Shown here: positions 1-8,984 of the stretch, piece by piece
How positions within the stretch are numbered: position 1 is the first letter of the stretch
How the letters are laid out: the number at the start of each line of letters is the position of its first letter
Origin: Robertkochia solimangrovi
Lineage (GTDB): Bacteria > Bacteroidota > Bacteroidia > Flavobacteriales > Flavobacteriaceae
Assembly (NCBI RefSeq): GCF_007279655.1
Contig: NZ_QKWN01000009.1
Coordinates: 1-64,000, forward strand
Direction of reading: 5' to 3'
DNA: 64,000 bases
Position numbers and translations under genes: made by a program
Notes under the pieces: model-generated
Told to the model about the DNA's origin: nothing
Seen by the model: only the letters and a program-made list of their open reading frames with translations
Database searches by the model: none

Positions 1-28
1 TCAATTCTCAATTCTCAATTCTCAATTT
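1..28. repeat. Short tandem repeat, unit TCAATTC
   Basis: About four copies of a 7-base unit (TCAATTC) run from the window edge. The same unit recurs at 31947-31969. Low-complexity intergenic repeats of this kind are seen in flavobacterial genomes; no function is evident. The rest of 29-177 shows no gene. Confidence 0.8.
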
Positions 29-177
29 GTAACTTAACTCACCACTTAAAACTTACCATATACAATTCGAATCCTACCTCCTTGTCCCGTAAAATTCCCC
101 GATAAAAACAGGGAATGTTCCTCTTTTATCGGCATAATAGGATGTGTACCTTCAGGGGTGAATTAAAAAGTTAAGTT

Positions 178-855
178 ATGTCTGAACTGATAAAGATCGC
201 CTCAAGTCAGATAGGAGTCAAAGAAATCGCAGGATCGGGATCTAATCCGGATATATTGAAATATGCGGAAGACTGCGGATTTAAGCACTATACGTCGGAC
301 ACGATCGCCTGGTGTAGTTTGTTTGCAAATTGGGTAGCCTTTAAATCGGGATTTGAAAGATCTGGTGATCTTTTAGCGCGTTCGTGGTTAAACGTTGGGA
401 GTCAGATCGAGAGCCCGGAACCAGGAGATATTGTAGTTTTCTGGCGTAAAAGCCTTGAATCAAAATTTGGACATGTAGGTTTCTTTACCGGTTTTTCAAG
501 GGATCTGTCCAGAATTTATTGCCTTGGGGGAAATCAGGGTGACCAGGTGTCGATCACAGCCAGACCGGCGAACACTTTATTGGGGTTTCGCAGGTTGCGA
601 TTGCTGGAGGATGCAACCTTTGGAAAGGCTGTACTTCGCAAGGGCGATACCGGAGATTCTGTGATGCGTTTACAACAGTCACTGAATGAACTAGGGCATA
701 ATTGCGGAACCTCTGATGGTGTTTTTGGAGTAAAGACTGAAACCGCACTAAAGCAGTTCCAGTCCACCGCTGATGATCTTGAGATCACCGGAATATTTGA
801 TGTCAGAACTAAAGACCATTTGAAACAAGTTCTGAAAGTCAGGTCAGTAGCCTAG
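178..855 (+). CDS. TIGR02594-like cysteine amidase/peptidase with peptidoglycan-binding domain
   Basis: Predicted cell-wall hydrolase of 225 residues. The N-terminal half (about 1-140) has the CHAP/NlpC-P60-like pattern of the TIGR02594 family: a candidate catalytic Cys46 in AWCSLF, a candidate catalytic His99 in FGHVGF and a later GGNQGDQV stretch. The C-terminal part (about 153-218) fits a PG_binding_1 domain with the usual KGDTGDSV...LQ and DGVFG...TE...FQ motifs. No signal peptide is visible, so it may be an endolysin-like or cytoplasmically made enzyme. It stands alone and faces a convergent thioredoxin gene. The ATG at 178 starts directly with the domain. The family is fairly certain, the physiological role is not. 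Confidence 0.8.
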   Translation: MSELIKIASSQIGVKEIAGSGSNPDILKYAEDCGFKHYTSDTIAWCSLFANWVAFKSGFERSGDLLARSWLNVGSQIESPEPGDIVVFWRKSLESKFGHVGFFTGFSRDLSRIYCLGGNQGDQVSITARPANTLLGFRRLRLLEDATFGKAVLRKGDTGDSVMRLQQSLNELGHNCGTSDGVFGVKTETALKQFQSTADDLEITGIFDVRTKDHLKQVLKVRSVA

Positions 856-897
856 GCTTTTAAATTTGGAATTTCTTTGGTGAAATTTTTTGGAAAG

Positions 898-2235
898 TTA
901 GCTTTGATTTTGCTTCATCAATTCCAGTTCATATTTATAATTCACCTTTTTCTTGACCGTGAAAGGCATATTTTCTATTGCTGTGGTTTTGAGTTGGATC
1001 GCTTTTTCAACCTTACCTTCTTTAAACAATATATCTGCTTTCAGATTGTCTGTAAAATAACTCTCGGGAATTAATTTATAACAATAGTCAACCCAGTCTT
1101 CCAGAATTTTAAATTCTTTTTTAGTTTCTGCATGATCAAAATAATGCTGGGCAGTCGTGACTATCAATTCGACGATGTCACTTGCGATTCTACCTTCTTT
1201 ATACTTTTGAAGCATGACATCGGTTGTTGGATTTTGTCCAAATTCCTTGTTTTTTGAGTAAAGTGCATAGTAATCCGCATCTTCTTTTTTAATCGCTCTG
1301 ATCGATTTAAGCTGGATCAGACTATCCACATACTTTTCAGCAAGTCTTTTAAACGAATCATAATCATTGGAAAACCGGTAAAGGTCCATTTTAAACGTAT
1401 TTATATCATCTTCTGATCTCGGTTTTATATCATATTGCTGAAGGCGATCGATGATCACACGCATCATTTCAGCATCTTCATTTCTGCGGGCCTTTTTCAC
1501 AGATCTCAGGAGCATAGATCGGCGAAGACGTGTCAAATTTTTTCTTTGATATTCGTTACTAAGGCTTAAATAGTGGTCTAAATTGGTATTGTAGATCTCT
1601 TCCGCCTTTGTTCCTACATAGATCTCATATTGTCTCTTCATCAGGAACTCCATCATTTCAGGATCGGTCTCGGTAAACTCAGTCTGAACTTTGAGCCAGG
1701 CATCGATACCCGGTGAAGGATCTGCTCCGAATTCTTCCATCTTTTCCATGTAAAGTTTCAAAAATACCTCGTCATCTTGTTTCTCAGGAAACATTTCCTG
1801 TAGTTTTGCCCAGCTATATTTAGCGTTGGAAGCATTCATCGCCTCTTTCCCAAATCCGATCATGTCATCACCTACCGTAATACCAACGGTTTGATGCACG
1901 ATCTCTCCGTCACCATTTACGAAGATCAGGGTAGGATAGGCAGTAACGTGGTATCTTAATGCCGCCCCTTTACCTTCCTTTTCAGCATCGAGTTTTAAAC
2001 TGATAAAGTGTTTATTGTAGAATTCTCCATTGCCTTCCTCCTTGAAAGGACCTGCTGCAAGTTTTTTACAGGGTCCACACCATTCCGTATAGAAATCGAT
2101 AAAAATTAGTTTATCCTCTGCTTTCGCCTGGGTGAGCGCGTCCTCGAATGGCATATGTTTAAAATCGATTCCCTGTGCGTAGGACATAGTAAAGGCAGAG
2201 AAAAGGATCAGAATGAATGTAGATATTTTATGCAT
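898..2235 (-). CDS. Secreted thioredoxin-family protein
   Basis: A 445-residue protein with a signal peptide (cleavage probably after SYA, residue 20) and a thioredoxin fold at about 22-150. The active-site motif WCGPC has Cys53 and Cys56, and a cis-Pro region AYPTLIF follows. This predicts a periplasmic thiol-disulfide reductase/oxidase. The remaining 290 residues are charged and helical (TPR-like in appearance) with no catalytic motif I recognise. Related flavobacterial proteins combine an N-terminal thioredoxin with such a tail. It is convergent with the amidase gene, with 42 bases between the stops, and monocistronic. Confidence 0.85.
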   Translation of the reverse strand: MHKISTFILILFSAFTMSYAQGIDFKHMPFEDALTQAKAEDKLIFIDFYTEWCGPCKKLAAGPFKEEGNGEFYNKHFISLKLDAEKEGKGAALRYHVTAYPTLIFVNGDGEIVHQTVGITVGDDMIGFGKEAMNASNAKYSWAKLQEMFPEKQDDEVFLKLYMEKMEEFGADPSPGIDAWLKVQTEFTETDPEMMEFLMKRQYEIYVGTKAEEIYNTNLDHYLSLSNEYQRKNLTRLRRSMLLRSVKKARRNEDAEMMRVIIDRLQQYDIKPRSEDDINTFKMDLYRFSNDYDSFKRLAEKYVDSLIQLKSIRAIKKEDADYYALYSKNKEFGQNPTTDVMLQKYKEGRIASDIVELIVTTAQHYFDHAETKKEFKILEDWVDYCYKLIPESYFTDNLKADILFKEGKVEKAIQLKTTAIENMPFTVKKKVNYKYELELMKQNQS

Positions 2236-2408
2236 GTATTTCTTTCTTAATTATTAAAATAGCGGGTTTATTTTAAAAATCCAATGCGTTTAAACCATTG
2301 ATCTATTATAAGGACGCAAATTTTGTGGAGCCGGGTGACATCCTTCAAAAAAAATCTGATCATTTTTAGTACTGCTAACATTTGAATTCCGGGAGGTTTC
2401 TTTTGCAC

Positions 2409-2785
2409 CTATTCAAAATTCTTATTCTTATACAGGTATCGATACTGGCTTGGAGGTATCCCCATTACCTTTTTAAAGAGCCTTGTGAAATAGTAAGGAT
2501 CATCAAAACCGAAGAGCTGACTTACTTCTTTTACCGTCATATCGGTAAAATAAAGATACTGACAAGATTTCTCGATCTTTAATTTATTGAAATAATGGAT
2601 GGCAGAAAAGCCAGTCTTTTTTTTGAAGATCTCAGAATAGCGGGAAACGGATAAGCTGCGTTCACCGGCAAGATCTTCTACTTTCAGCGTTTGTGAAATT
2701 TGCTGGTTCATAAAGGCGATGGATTGACCCACAGTATCCTGGGTTGCTTCATTCATGGTTATTTTATTATCCATTAACATAGAAG
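2409..2785 (-). pseudogene. AraC-family regulator, C-terminal remnant
   Basis: Only the DNA-binding half of an AraC/XylS regulator remains (about 100 residues). Both helix-turn-helix units are recognisable: LKVEDLAGERSLSVSRYSEIF, and the second with VKEVSQLFGFDDPYYFTRLF. The N-terminal sensor domain found in full-length members is missing. Upstream reading stops making AraC sense near 2770-2790, exactly where GH2 coding sequence begins on the other strand. An in-frame ATG at 2822 exists, but it lies inside the glycosidase fragment, so any product would carry a nonsense N-terminus. Confidence 0.8.
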
Positions 2786-3357
2786 AGATTATTTGGTCTA
2801 TTGCGAATGAAACGGCTTCCATTCCGGCCAGAAATGAATTTTTGGGTGAATTGGCAGACCATATCCGTTCGATCGATGATACCCGGTTATTATCTGCAGC
2901 GATTAAGAAGGACCAGGAACTGGATGGACATCCGGATAGTGTATATACGTATAACGATCCCCTGATCGAAAAATTAGATATTATTAGCCTTAATGAATAT
3001 TTGGGATGGTATGGTGGTGCTCCTGAGGAGACCCGAAAAAAGTCATTTGAATTCGGTGCAGAAAAGCCCGTGATCGTCAGTGAATTTGGTGGTGGTGCCT
3101 TGAAAGGATTCTATGCCGATAAGGAAACAAGATGGAGTGAAGAATTCCAGGAATATCTGTATATGGAAAGTCTGGCTATGTTCGATAAGATCGATGGATT
3201 AACAGGAATGGCTCCTTGGATACTGGTAGATTTCAGATCTCCTTTACGTCAATTGCCCGAGATCCAGGATGGATGGAACCGAAAAGGACTGATCTCTGAG
3301 AAAGGAGAAAAGAAAAAAGCTTTTTATATTCTACAGGATTATTATAAAAAGAAATAG
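2781..3357 (+). pseudogene. Glycoside hydrolase family 2 (beta-glucuronidase-like), C-terminal remnant
   Basis: About 190 residues matching the end of the GH2 catalytic barrel. It opens at the acid/base segment IIWSIANET (the NE motif of clan GH-A) and contains the nucleophile segment VIVSEFGGG, followed by the closing barrel with WNRKGL. The jelly-roll, Ig-like and N-terminal barrel parts are absent, so the enzyme cannot be active. The left edge coincides with the AraC remnant. An ATG at 2755 is available but its first codons come from the other gene. Confidence 0.8.
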
Positions 3358-3480
3358 GTCAAGTTTGTTGCTTTTAAAAGGAGATATTTCGTGATTCCCG
3401 GATCGCAACAATTGAAACACAGGTATCATGGTATAAATGTAATTCATAATTGGATTTTCGGTCTGAATTCAGCGTACCCT

Positions 3481-4116
3481 TTAAGCTTTATTTTCGATGA
3501 TATAAGCACATCGGCGTGCACCGGAAAGTATATGATCGATGCGTTTAACATGAACGTCAGGGCCAAGGATCGATTGGAATGTATTGAGCTCTGTACTGCA
3601 GAATCCCTGACACAGGGTAGCGGCTGCACAGATAGGGCAATGATTTTCGATGAAGAGGTAGCTTCCGTCATCATTCTTTTCAAAATGGGCCATATAACCT
3701 TCCTGATCTCTCAGGGTGGCCAGTTTTTGAATTTTAGACTCCAAGGCATCTCCTTCAGTAATTACAATGCGATAGTTTCTCAGGTTATCACGACCGTTGG
3801 AAGCGATCAATTTGGTCAGGGCCTCTTCACCCAGTTCTTCCTTTATTTTGGTGATCAATCGTATCGATAGTTCCGTATGGGAATCGGGAAAAAGGGAATG
3901 ACCCCGTTGGGTCAGGGACCAGAATTGCTGAGGTCGGCCTCTTCCAATGGCGCGACTTTCAGACTTTACGAATCCCTCTCCGGCAAGTTTTAATAATTGG
4001 AAACGCGCTCCTTCCGTTGTTATTCCGAGTTCATCGGCCAGTTCCTTTAGGGTTCTTTCTCCGTTGTTCTTCAGAATGTGAATGGCTTGCTGACTATCCC
4101 TTATTAATTTATTCAT
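3481..4116 (-). CDS. SufR/ArsR-like metalloregulator with C-terminal cysteine cluster
   Basis: A 211-residue transcription factor. The N-terminus is a winged helix (LKELADELGITTEGARFQLLKLAGEGFV). The C-terminus carries CPIC, two further Cys at about 169 and 173, and a last Cys near 203 in ARRCAY. This resembles SufR-type regulators that bind an Fe-S cluster. I place the start at the ATG at 4116 rather than 4125, because an 8-3-8 inverted repeat begins immediately upstream and would otherwise be translated. It is divergent from the superoxide dismutase gene, so control of that gene and itself in response to oxidative stress or iron is a reasonable inference. Confidence 0.75.
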   Translation of the reverse strand: MNKLIRDSQQAIHILKNNGERTLKELADELGITTEGARFQLLKLAGEGFVKSESRAIGRGRPQQFWSLTQRGHSLFPDSHTELSIRLITKIKEELGEEALTKLIASNGRDNLRNYRIVITEGDALESKIQKLATLRDQEGYMAHFEKNDDGSYLFIENHCPICAAATLCQGFCSTELNTFQSILGPDVHVKRIDHILSGARRCAYIIENKA

Positions 4117-4135
4117 AATAAACAAAGTGTTTATT
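4117..4135. promoter_or_regulatory. Candidate operator: 8-3-8 inverted repeat
   Basis: AATAAACA-AAG-TGTTTATT is a perfect inverted repeat touching the regulator start codon and overlapping the -33 region of the dismutase promoter. Its position suggests it is the site of the SufR-like protein encoded next to it. Confidence 0.55.
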
Positions 4136-4164
4136 TGGTTTAAAATACAAATGTACTATCTTTG
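4134..4164 (+). promoter_or_regulatory. Flavobacterial promoter for the dismutase gene
   Basis: TTTGG at 4134 and TATCTTTG at 4157-4164 match the Bacteroidota -33/-7 consensus (TTTG ... TAnnTTTG) with about 18 bases between them. Transcription would begin roughly 30 bases before the ATG at 4204. Confidence 0.65.
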
Positions 4165-4203
4165 TATGGTATTTATAAGTCTTTTAATATAAAATTACAC
4201 ATT

Positions 4204-4815
4204 ATGAACTTTAAATTGCCGGAATTAGCGTATAGTTATGACACCTTGGCACCATATATCGATGCCAAAACGATGGAGATCCATCACTCAAAACATCATC
4301 AGGGTTATGTAAACAATCTGAATGCCGCCCTTGAAAAAGAAGGAATTGAAGTATCCTCTGTAGAGGAACTTTTCGTTGAAATTTCAAAACTACCGGTTGG
4401 AATTAGAAACAATGGAGGCGGACATTACAATCATAGTCTTTTCTGGAGTATTCTGACACCGGTTAAAGGTGAGTTACCTGCAGGTGAATTGTCATCGGCG
4501 ATCGAAAGTGCCTTTGGCTCTATTGAAGAACTTAAAAATAGCTTTGCCGCTGCTGCAGCAACGCGATTCGGTTCCGGATGGGCCTGGTTGATCTTAGATA
4601 GCAATAACGAGTTGAAAGTTACTTCAACACCTAATCAGGATAATCCGTTAATGGATGTTGCTCCTGACCAGGGTACTCCCATCCTTGCATTAGATGTATG
4701 GGAACATGCGTATTACCTGAACTACCAGAATAAAAGACCGGATTATATCGAGGCATTCTGGAATGTAGTTGACTGGACAGCAGTAGAAAAACTTTATTTG
4801 GCTGCAAAGAAATAA
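4204..4815 (+). CDS. sodA: Superoxide dismutase, Mn type
   Basis: A 203-residue enzyme that dismutates superoxide to peroxide and oxygen. Metal ligands are visible at the expected places: His27, His77 (HYNHSLFW), Asp164 and His168 (DVWEHAYY). Gly72 in the GGGHYNH segment and Gln145 in STPNQDNP are the pattern of Mn rather than Fe enzymes. No signal peptide is present, so it is cytoplasmic. An upstream in-frame ATG at 4162 lies inside the promoter, so the ATG at 4204 is chosen. It is divergent from a SufR-like regulator and followed by a strong terminator. Confidence 0.93.
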   Translation: MNFKLPELAYSYDTLAPYIDAKTMEIHHSKHHQGYVNNLNAALEKEGIEVSSVEELFVEISKLPVGIRNNGGGHYNHSLFWSILTPVKGELPAGELSSAIESAFGSIEELKNSFAAAAATRFGSGWAWLILDSNNELKVTSTPNQDNPLMDVAPDQGTPILALDVWEHAYYLNYQNKRPDYIEAFWNVVDWTAVEKLYLAAKK

Positions 4816-4842
4816 TTCTTTCGTAAGCAATATTCAAACCCG

Positions 4843-4878
4843 AACCGTGATAACTTTTGTTTTCACGGTTTTTTTTTT
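4843..4878 (+). terminator. Intrinsic terminator after the dismutase gene
   Basis: Stem AACCGTGA / TCACGGTT with a 12-base loop, followed by a run of T (to 4878). It lies 28 bases after the stop codon. Confidence 0.8.
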
Positions 4879-4912
4879 CAGATATTTGGTGAAACAGGTT
4901 ATCAGGTTATTC

Positions 4913-4938
4913 GTAACCTGTAACACGTAACCTGTAAC
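4913..4938. repeat. Direct repeat GTAACCTGTAAC x2
   Basis: Two copies, at 4913-4924 and 4927-4938, in the short gap before the epimerase gene. An inverted relative (CAGGTTATCAGGTTA) lies just upstream. It is low-complexity intergenic sequence without an obvious role. Confidence 0.6.
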
Positions 4939-4954
4939 CCATAACACCTAACTG

Positions 4955-6124
4955 ATGAAAAAAGAAAATAGCCGCAGAAAATTTGTAAGAAACGGGGTTC
5001 TGTTCGGATTGGGACTTCCCTTATCTTCTACGATACTGACTGCCTGCTTAACAGGAAACAAGGAAAAAAAGGAAGCTCAGGACGAGACCTCTAAAAAATT
5101 AAAGATTTTAATACTTGGAGGCACCAGTTTTCTGGGGCCACATCAGATCGCCTATGCCTTATCACGGGGTCATCAGGTGAGTACTTTTACCCGGGGTAAG
5201 ACGGAACCGACCATTCATGTAGAACTTTTCGATAAGGTCGAACAATTGATCGGAGATCGCGAGAATGATCTGACCGCCCTTGAAAATGGTCAATGGGATC
5301 TGGTGATCGACAACTCTGGAAGAAATGTGGAATGGACAAAAAAATCGGCTGAACTTTTAAAAGACCGTGCCTCACTATATTTGTATACTTCTTCCACAGG
5401 GGTATATTACCCATATATGAATGAGAATTTCAAAGAAGATACTGAAGTTTTGATGACCGAACCGGAAAATATCGAGGATGAAGATGAAAAGATCGAATAC
5501 TGGTACGGGGTAATGAAAGCGAATTCTGAACAGGAGGCCATCAAAGCCTTTGGAAAGGATCGGTCGATTATAGTACGCCCCACCTATATGGTTGGACCCG
5601 GAGATAAAACCGACCGTTTTATTTATTGGCCGGTAAGACTTGCTAAGGGAGGGGAGGTGATGGTTCCCGGAAAAACCACAGATCCGGTACAATATATCGA
5701 TGTAAGGGATGTAGCGGAATGGATGATCCGATTGGCGGAGGAAAAGATCACCGGAACCTTCAACGCCGTAGGTCCGGAAAAACCGCAATCTATGATGGAG
5801 TTCGTAGAAGAAGCAAGTACAGCATTCGAAGCTGAATCTACCCTTGTTCAGATCGATGATTATGAATTTTTAAAGGCAAACCAAGTACTCTATCTGGTTC
5901 CCTGGATTATGCCGGAAGGCAAGAATTATGGTTCATCAAGGGTTGATAACGAAAAAGCGATCAGAAACGGTCTCACATTCAGACCTTTGAAAGAGACTGT
6001 CGGTGAGATCTATGACTGGTGGGAAAGTCTTCCCGAAGAACGGAGAAATCAGTTCGAGGAGAAACCGGATTCCGTATTAATGCGAGAGACGGATATCCTG
6101 GAAAAATGGGCACTATATAAGTGA
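4955..6124 (+). CDS. Exported NAD-dependent epimerase/dehydratase-like protein
   Basis: A 389-residue extended short-chain dehydrogenase-like protein. It starts with a Tat-like signal (SRRKFVRNG followed by a hydrophobic stretch and a Cys in LTAC that could be a lipobox). The dinucleotide-binding segment is ILGGTSFLGPH (a GxxxxxG variant), then TSSTGVYYP and a YGVMK segment giving the YxxxK pair. Substrate and reaction are unknown; relatives are often annotated as sugar epimerases. It is monocistronic and faces the protease gene across a strong hairpin at 6130-6190. Confidence 0.8.
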   Translation: MKKENSRRKFVRNGVLFGLGLPLSSTILTACLTGNKEKKEAQDETSKKLKILILGGTSFLGPHQIAYALSRGHQVSTFTRGKTEPTIHVELFDKVEQLIGDRENDLTALENGQWDLVIDNSGRNVEWTKKSAELLKDRASLYLYTSSTGVYYPYMNENFKEDTEVLMTEPENIEDEDEKIEYWYGVMKANSEQEAIKAFGKDRSIIVRPTYMVGPGDKTDRFIYWPVRLAKGGEVMVPGKTTDPVQYIDVRDVAEWMIRLAEEKITGTFNAVGPEKPQSMMEFVEEASTAFEAESTLVQIDDYEFLKANQVLYLVPWIMPEGKNYGSSRVDNEKAIRNGLTFRPLKETVGEIYDWWESLPEERRNQFEEKPDSVLMRETDILEKWALYK

Positions 6125-6129
6125 TATAG

Positions 6130-6190
6130 GTGACATTAATGATATTAATGACTCTAGTGTAACTATTGGCATTAATATCATTAGTGTCAC
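6130..6190. terminator. Bidirectional hairpin between convergent genes
   Basis: A 21-base stem, 20 of 21 paired (6130-6150 against 6170-6190), begins 5 bases after the epimerase stop and ends 10 bases before the protease stop. It is well placed to end both transcripts, although only short T runs flank it. Confidence 0.7.
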
Positions 6191-6200
6191 TAAAATTGGA

Positions 6201-7103
6201 TTAATTCCCTTCTTTGATCAGTTTTAATAGACTGGATACCGGAATCGTGGCTTTAAGTACCATTTGTGTTTTGGTAGCATCGTCTGAGTGTTGTAACGTT
6301 TTGGTGTAGGTGACGGTACCGATCACATTCGCGTATTGGTCGATGATGGCTGCACCGCTGGAACCTGCTGCGAAATCGGCAGAGATCGCCATCACATTTC
6401 TGTATTGCAGAGCATTGATATCACTGAACTTATCGGTCACCATGCCGGAAGAAAAGGCATAGAAATAACCCTTTGGATGACTTACAATGTAAACAGGATC
6501 TCCAATTTCCGCATCTTTGGTGGCAACGTGTAAGGCAGGAAGTTTAGCACCCCTGGTGTCTATCTTCAGGATCGCCAGGTCATTAGATTTATCAGCGCTC
6601 AGGATCTCGGTCACCGGATAGGTGGTTCCATCTTTCATCATCACAAGGAATCCCTCTCTGGAATCTTTATTGTATTTGGTGACATAACCGTTGGCCACAT
6701 GATAATTGGTAACAACGATTCCTTCAGCATCGATGATATAACCGGATGCGGGATAGGTGTGGATGCGTTTGCATTCTTCACCACGTGCATTCAACTCACC
6801 ACATCTTCCTACGGAAGATACAATAACGGTAGCCTCTGAAACGAGATCATAGATCTTTGACGGACTCAGTTCTTTCTTTCTCATAGATCCAAGATTTACC
6901 GCGACCGGCCCATAGCCTTTATCTTTAAAAGTGGTGCTCATGGAATCGGCTGAGATCAGGTTTCCCGTTTCGATCAAATCTTCCCCTTCCGTAGACAAAT
7001 GTACTTTGTATTGGCGGATGTTATTCTTGTATAACTGGCCATAAGCCGTGTTAACCGTTAATAGTATGAGAAATCCAAAAATTGATTTTAAAGTGTAATT
7101 CAT
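6201..7103 (-). CDS. Secreted trypsin-like serine protease (S1C/Deg-like, no PDZ)
   Basis: A 300-residue protein with an N-terminal signal peptide (cleavage near YGQ). The protease domain fills about 90-290. Its triad is readable: His135 in TNYHVANGY, Asp175 in SNDLAILK and Ser249 in AAGSSGAAI. No PDZ domain follows, unlike DegP/HtrA. I start at the inner ATG at 7103, which begins a normal signal peptide; an in-frame ATG at 7187 would add an atypical 28-residue leader. A role in periplasmic or surface proteolysis is inferred. Confidence 0.82.
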   Translation of the reverse strand: MNYTLKSIFGFLILLTVNTAYGQLYKNNIRQYKVHLSTEGEDLIETGNLISADSMSTTFKDKGYGPVAVNLGSMRKKELSPSKIYDLVSEATVIVSSVGRCGELNARGEECKRIHTYPASGYIIDAEGIVVTNYHVANGYVTKYNKDSREGFLVMMKDGTTYPVTEILSADKSNDLAILKIDTRGAKLPALHVATKDAEIGDPVYIVSHPKGYFYAFSSGMVTDKFSDINALQYRNVMAISADFAAGSSGAAIIDQYANVIGTVTYTKTLQHSDDATKTQMVLKATIPVSSLLKLIKEGN

Positions 7104-7527
7104 AATAAAGGGCAATGTAATGTTTATTGTAGTTAGGTTCGTTTGCATGGATTTATAGCCATAATTTTTTAAGTTCCTTACGGTCAAAATATTGAAAATT
7201 GAACGGTAGAAACGATGCTTTGTAAATCCTGATGTTACTTTTTTGCAAAAGTACTATAAGAGGTGAGTGCGACCAAATTAAATTTCATCGCCAACTTGAA
7301 AATGTTATTATGAAATAATAATCTTAAAAATAGTGTAGTAAATATATTATATATTTCCAATTTTATATATTTATGCTCGTTCCAAAAAATGCATTTACGA
7401 TCAATGTTGGTTAACTGAATTTAGTTTTATTCCATAGATTTTTGATCAAATAGAAGATGAAATATTCAGGAATTGCATGATTGGACTTACGGTGAAAAAA
7501 GATTAAAATTAACCGTGTTTATATAAA

Positions 7528-8649
7528 ATGAGACTTAAATTTTTAATTTCAATTATTTCCATTTGCTTGTTTGTCCCGGGTTTGAATGCCCAAAATAATT
7601 ATCTTCCCGGATATATTATCAGCACTGAAGGAGATACAATATTTGGCCATATAAAGAATACAACCGATGATAAACTGGTCAATAGTATAGATTTTAAAAG
7701 GACTGATGAAAAAGGAACCGAGGTAAATTATCCTGCTTTTAATCTTATAGGTTTCAGGTATGAAAATGGAAGAACATTTAAAAGTATCAAGGTTAAGAAT
7801 GAAAATTCTTTAAATAAAACTGAGGACAGTATTTATATTTTCGCAAAAAATGTGGTTAGGGGTAAAATAGATCTGTTTAGTTGGCTTCATAGTAAAAACC
7901 GGGAGCTAGAATTTATTATGAAGAATAATGAATCGATGGAGCAAATTCAAATTGTTCCACCGAAAGTAAGCGAGGTTAAAAAGGAGGGTACAAAATACAA
8001 TAAATACGATCAGACTTATAAGCTTCAAATAGCCAGTTTGAAAGGAGATCAAAATCAATTTTCTTCAAAAGGTAATTCTTTGAAATATTCTGAAAAAGAT
8101 ATTGCTAAGGATATTTATCAGTATAATCTGAATTTTGAACCTGAATTTCCTGCATACAGTTATAAAGAACGTACCAAATTTCACATTGATTTGTTTGCCG
8201 GAGTTCCCCTATATGATGACCTTAATTTTAGAGTAGGTTTATATGGTTATAAAACCAGTTTAGAGCGAACACATCGATTGTTATTTATGTATGGTTTAAT
8301 CTATAGTTCCTGGAGCGATAAAAACAAGGAACTGGAAATTGAATCTGCTAACTTTTATAAAAATTACAGCGCTCAAAGTTATAAGATTCTACCTTTAGGA
8401 TTTCGGTATCAGTATCCATTTAAAAATATCATACCGTATTGCCATATAGGTTTAGGGTATGAAGTTAATATTCATAAAGATTATGTCGTGAAGGAGTATC
8501 AGTTAGTTGGGGAAGAAAAGGAAGTTTTTGGGAACTTTGCCATCAATGCCGGAGTAGGAGCTAAATTTAGGATTGGATCAGGCTATATTTTTACTGAAAT
8601 TACCCCGGTAGGCGAAGGGATAATAATGAACTTAGGCTATTCGATATAG
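7528..8649 (+). CDS. Outer-membrane beta-barrel-like protein of unknown function
   Basis: A 373-residue protein with a signal peptide (cleavage after LNA, about residue 21). Residues 25-170 form the conserved front part seen in many Bacteroidota proteins (GYIISTEGDTIFGHIKN). From about 205 onward the alternating pattern suits an OmpW/PorT-like barrel, ending near the C-terminus with the short strand MNLGYSI. Function unknown. The 424 bases upstream (7104-7527) are very AT-rich, hold no gene, and should contain the promoters of this gene and of the divergent protease gene. Confidence 0.65.
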   Translation: MRLKFLISIISICLFVPGLNAQNNYLPGYIISTEGDTIFGHIKNTTDDKLVNSIDFKRTDEKGTEVNYPAFNLIGFRYENGRTFKSIKVKNENSLNKTEDSIYIFAKNVVRGKIDLFSWLHSKNRELEFIMKNNESMEQIQIVPPKVSEVKKEGTKYNKYDQTYKLQIASLKGDQNQFSSKGNSLKYSEKDIAKDIYQYNLNFEPEFPAYSYKERTKFHIDLFAGVPLYDDLNFRVGLYGYKTSLERTHRLLFMYGLIYSSWSDKNKELEIESANFYKNYSAQSYKILPLGFRYQYPFKNIIPYCHIGLGYEVNIHKDYVVKEYQLVGEEKEVFGNFAINAGVGAKFRIGSGYIFTEITPVGEGIIMNLGYSI

Positions 8650-8933
8650 ATGATATATCTGAACCATGTATTTGATTCCTTTGATTGCGCATTTGGTTCT
8701 GGATTTTTAAACTTAATGGAAATTGGTGTTTTTTAGCAAATACGAGGCTCCTGAGAAGCATTATTTCGTTGTGTTGATTATCAGTATATTATCTAATATA
8801 GTTAAAATATGAACAACATGGTGGGATAAATTTTATACAGCGCACGAAAAAGGATGACTTTATTTGATGGGAATGAATTAAGTAAGAGAAATGTCTGTAA
8901 TAGGAGGAAATCATATCCGTGAAGAGCAAAAAA

Positions 8934-8961
8934 AAATCCGAATATATATTTATTCGGATTT
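8934..8961. terminator. Bidirectional intrinsic terminator
   Basis: AAATCCGAATA / TATTCGGATTT with a 6-base loop and an A run on the left serves both the barrel gene (left) and the reductase gene (right, minus strand). The rest of 8650-8984 shows no gene. Confidence 0.8.
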
Positions 8962-8984
8962 CTGTGGTCAGCTTTGGTTTGTGA

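Noticed and set aside
2755-2822. ATG codons at 2755 (plus) and 2822 (minus) as true starts of the GH2 and AraC fragments
   Set aside because: Each lies inside the other gene's remnant, so they are chance starts created by the deletion.
3391-3870. Plus-strand frame of 159 residues
   Set aside because: It is antisense to the SufR-like regulator, whose cysteine and helix-turn-helix motifs are convincing.
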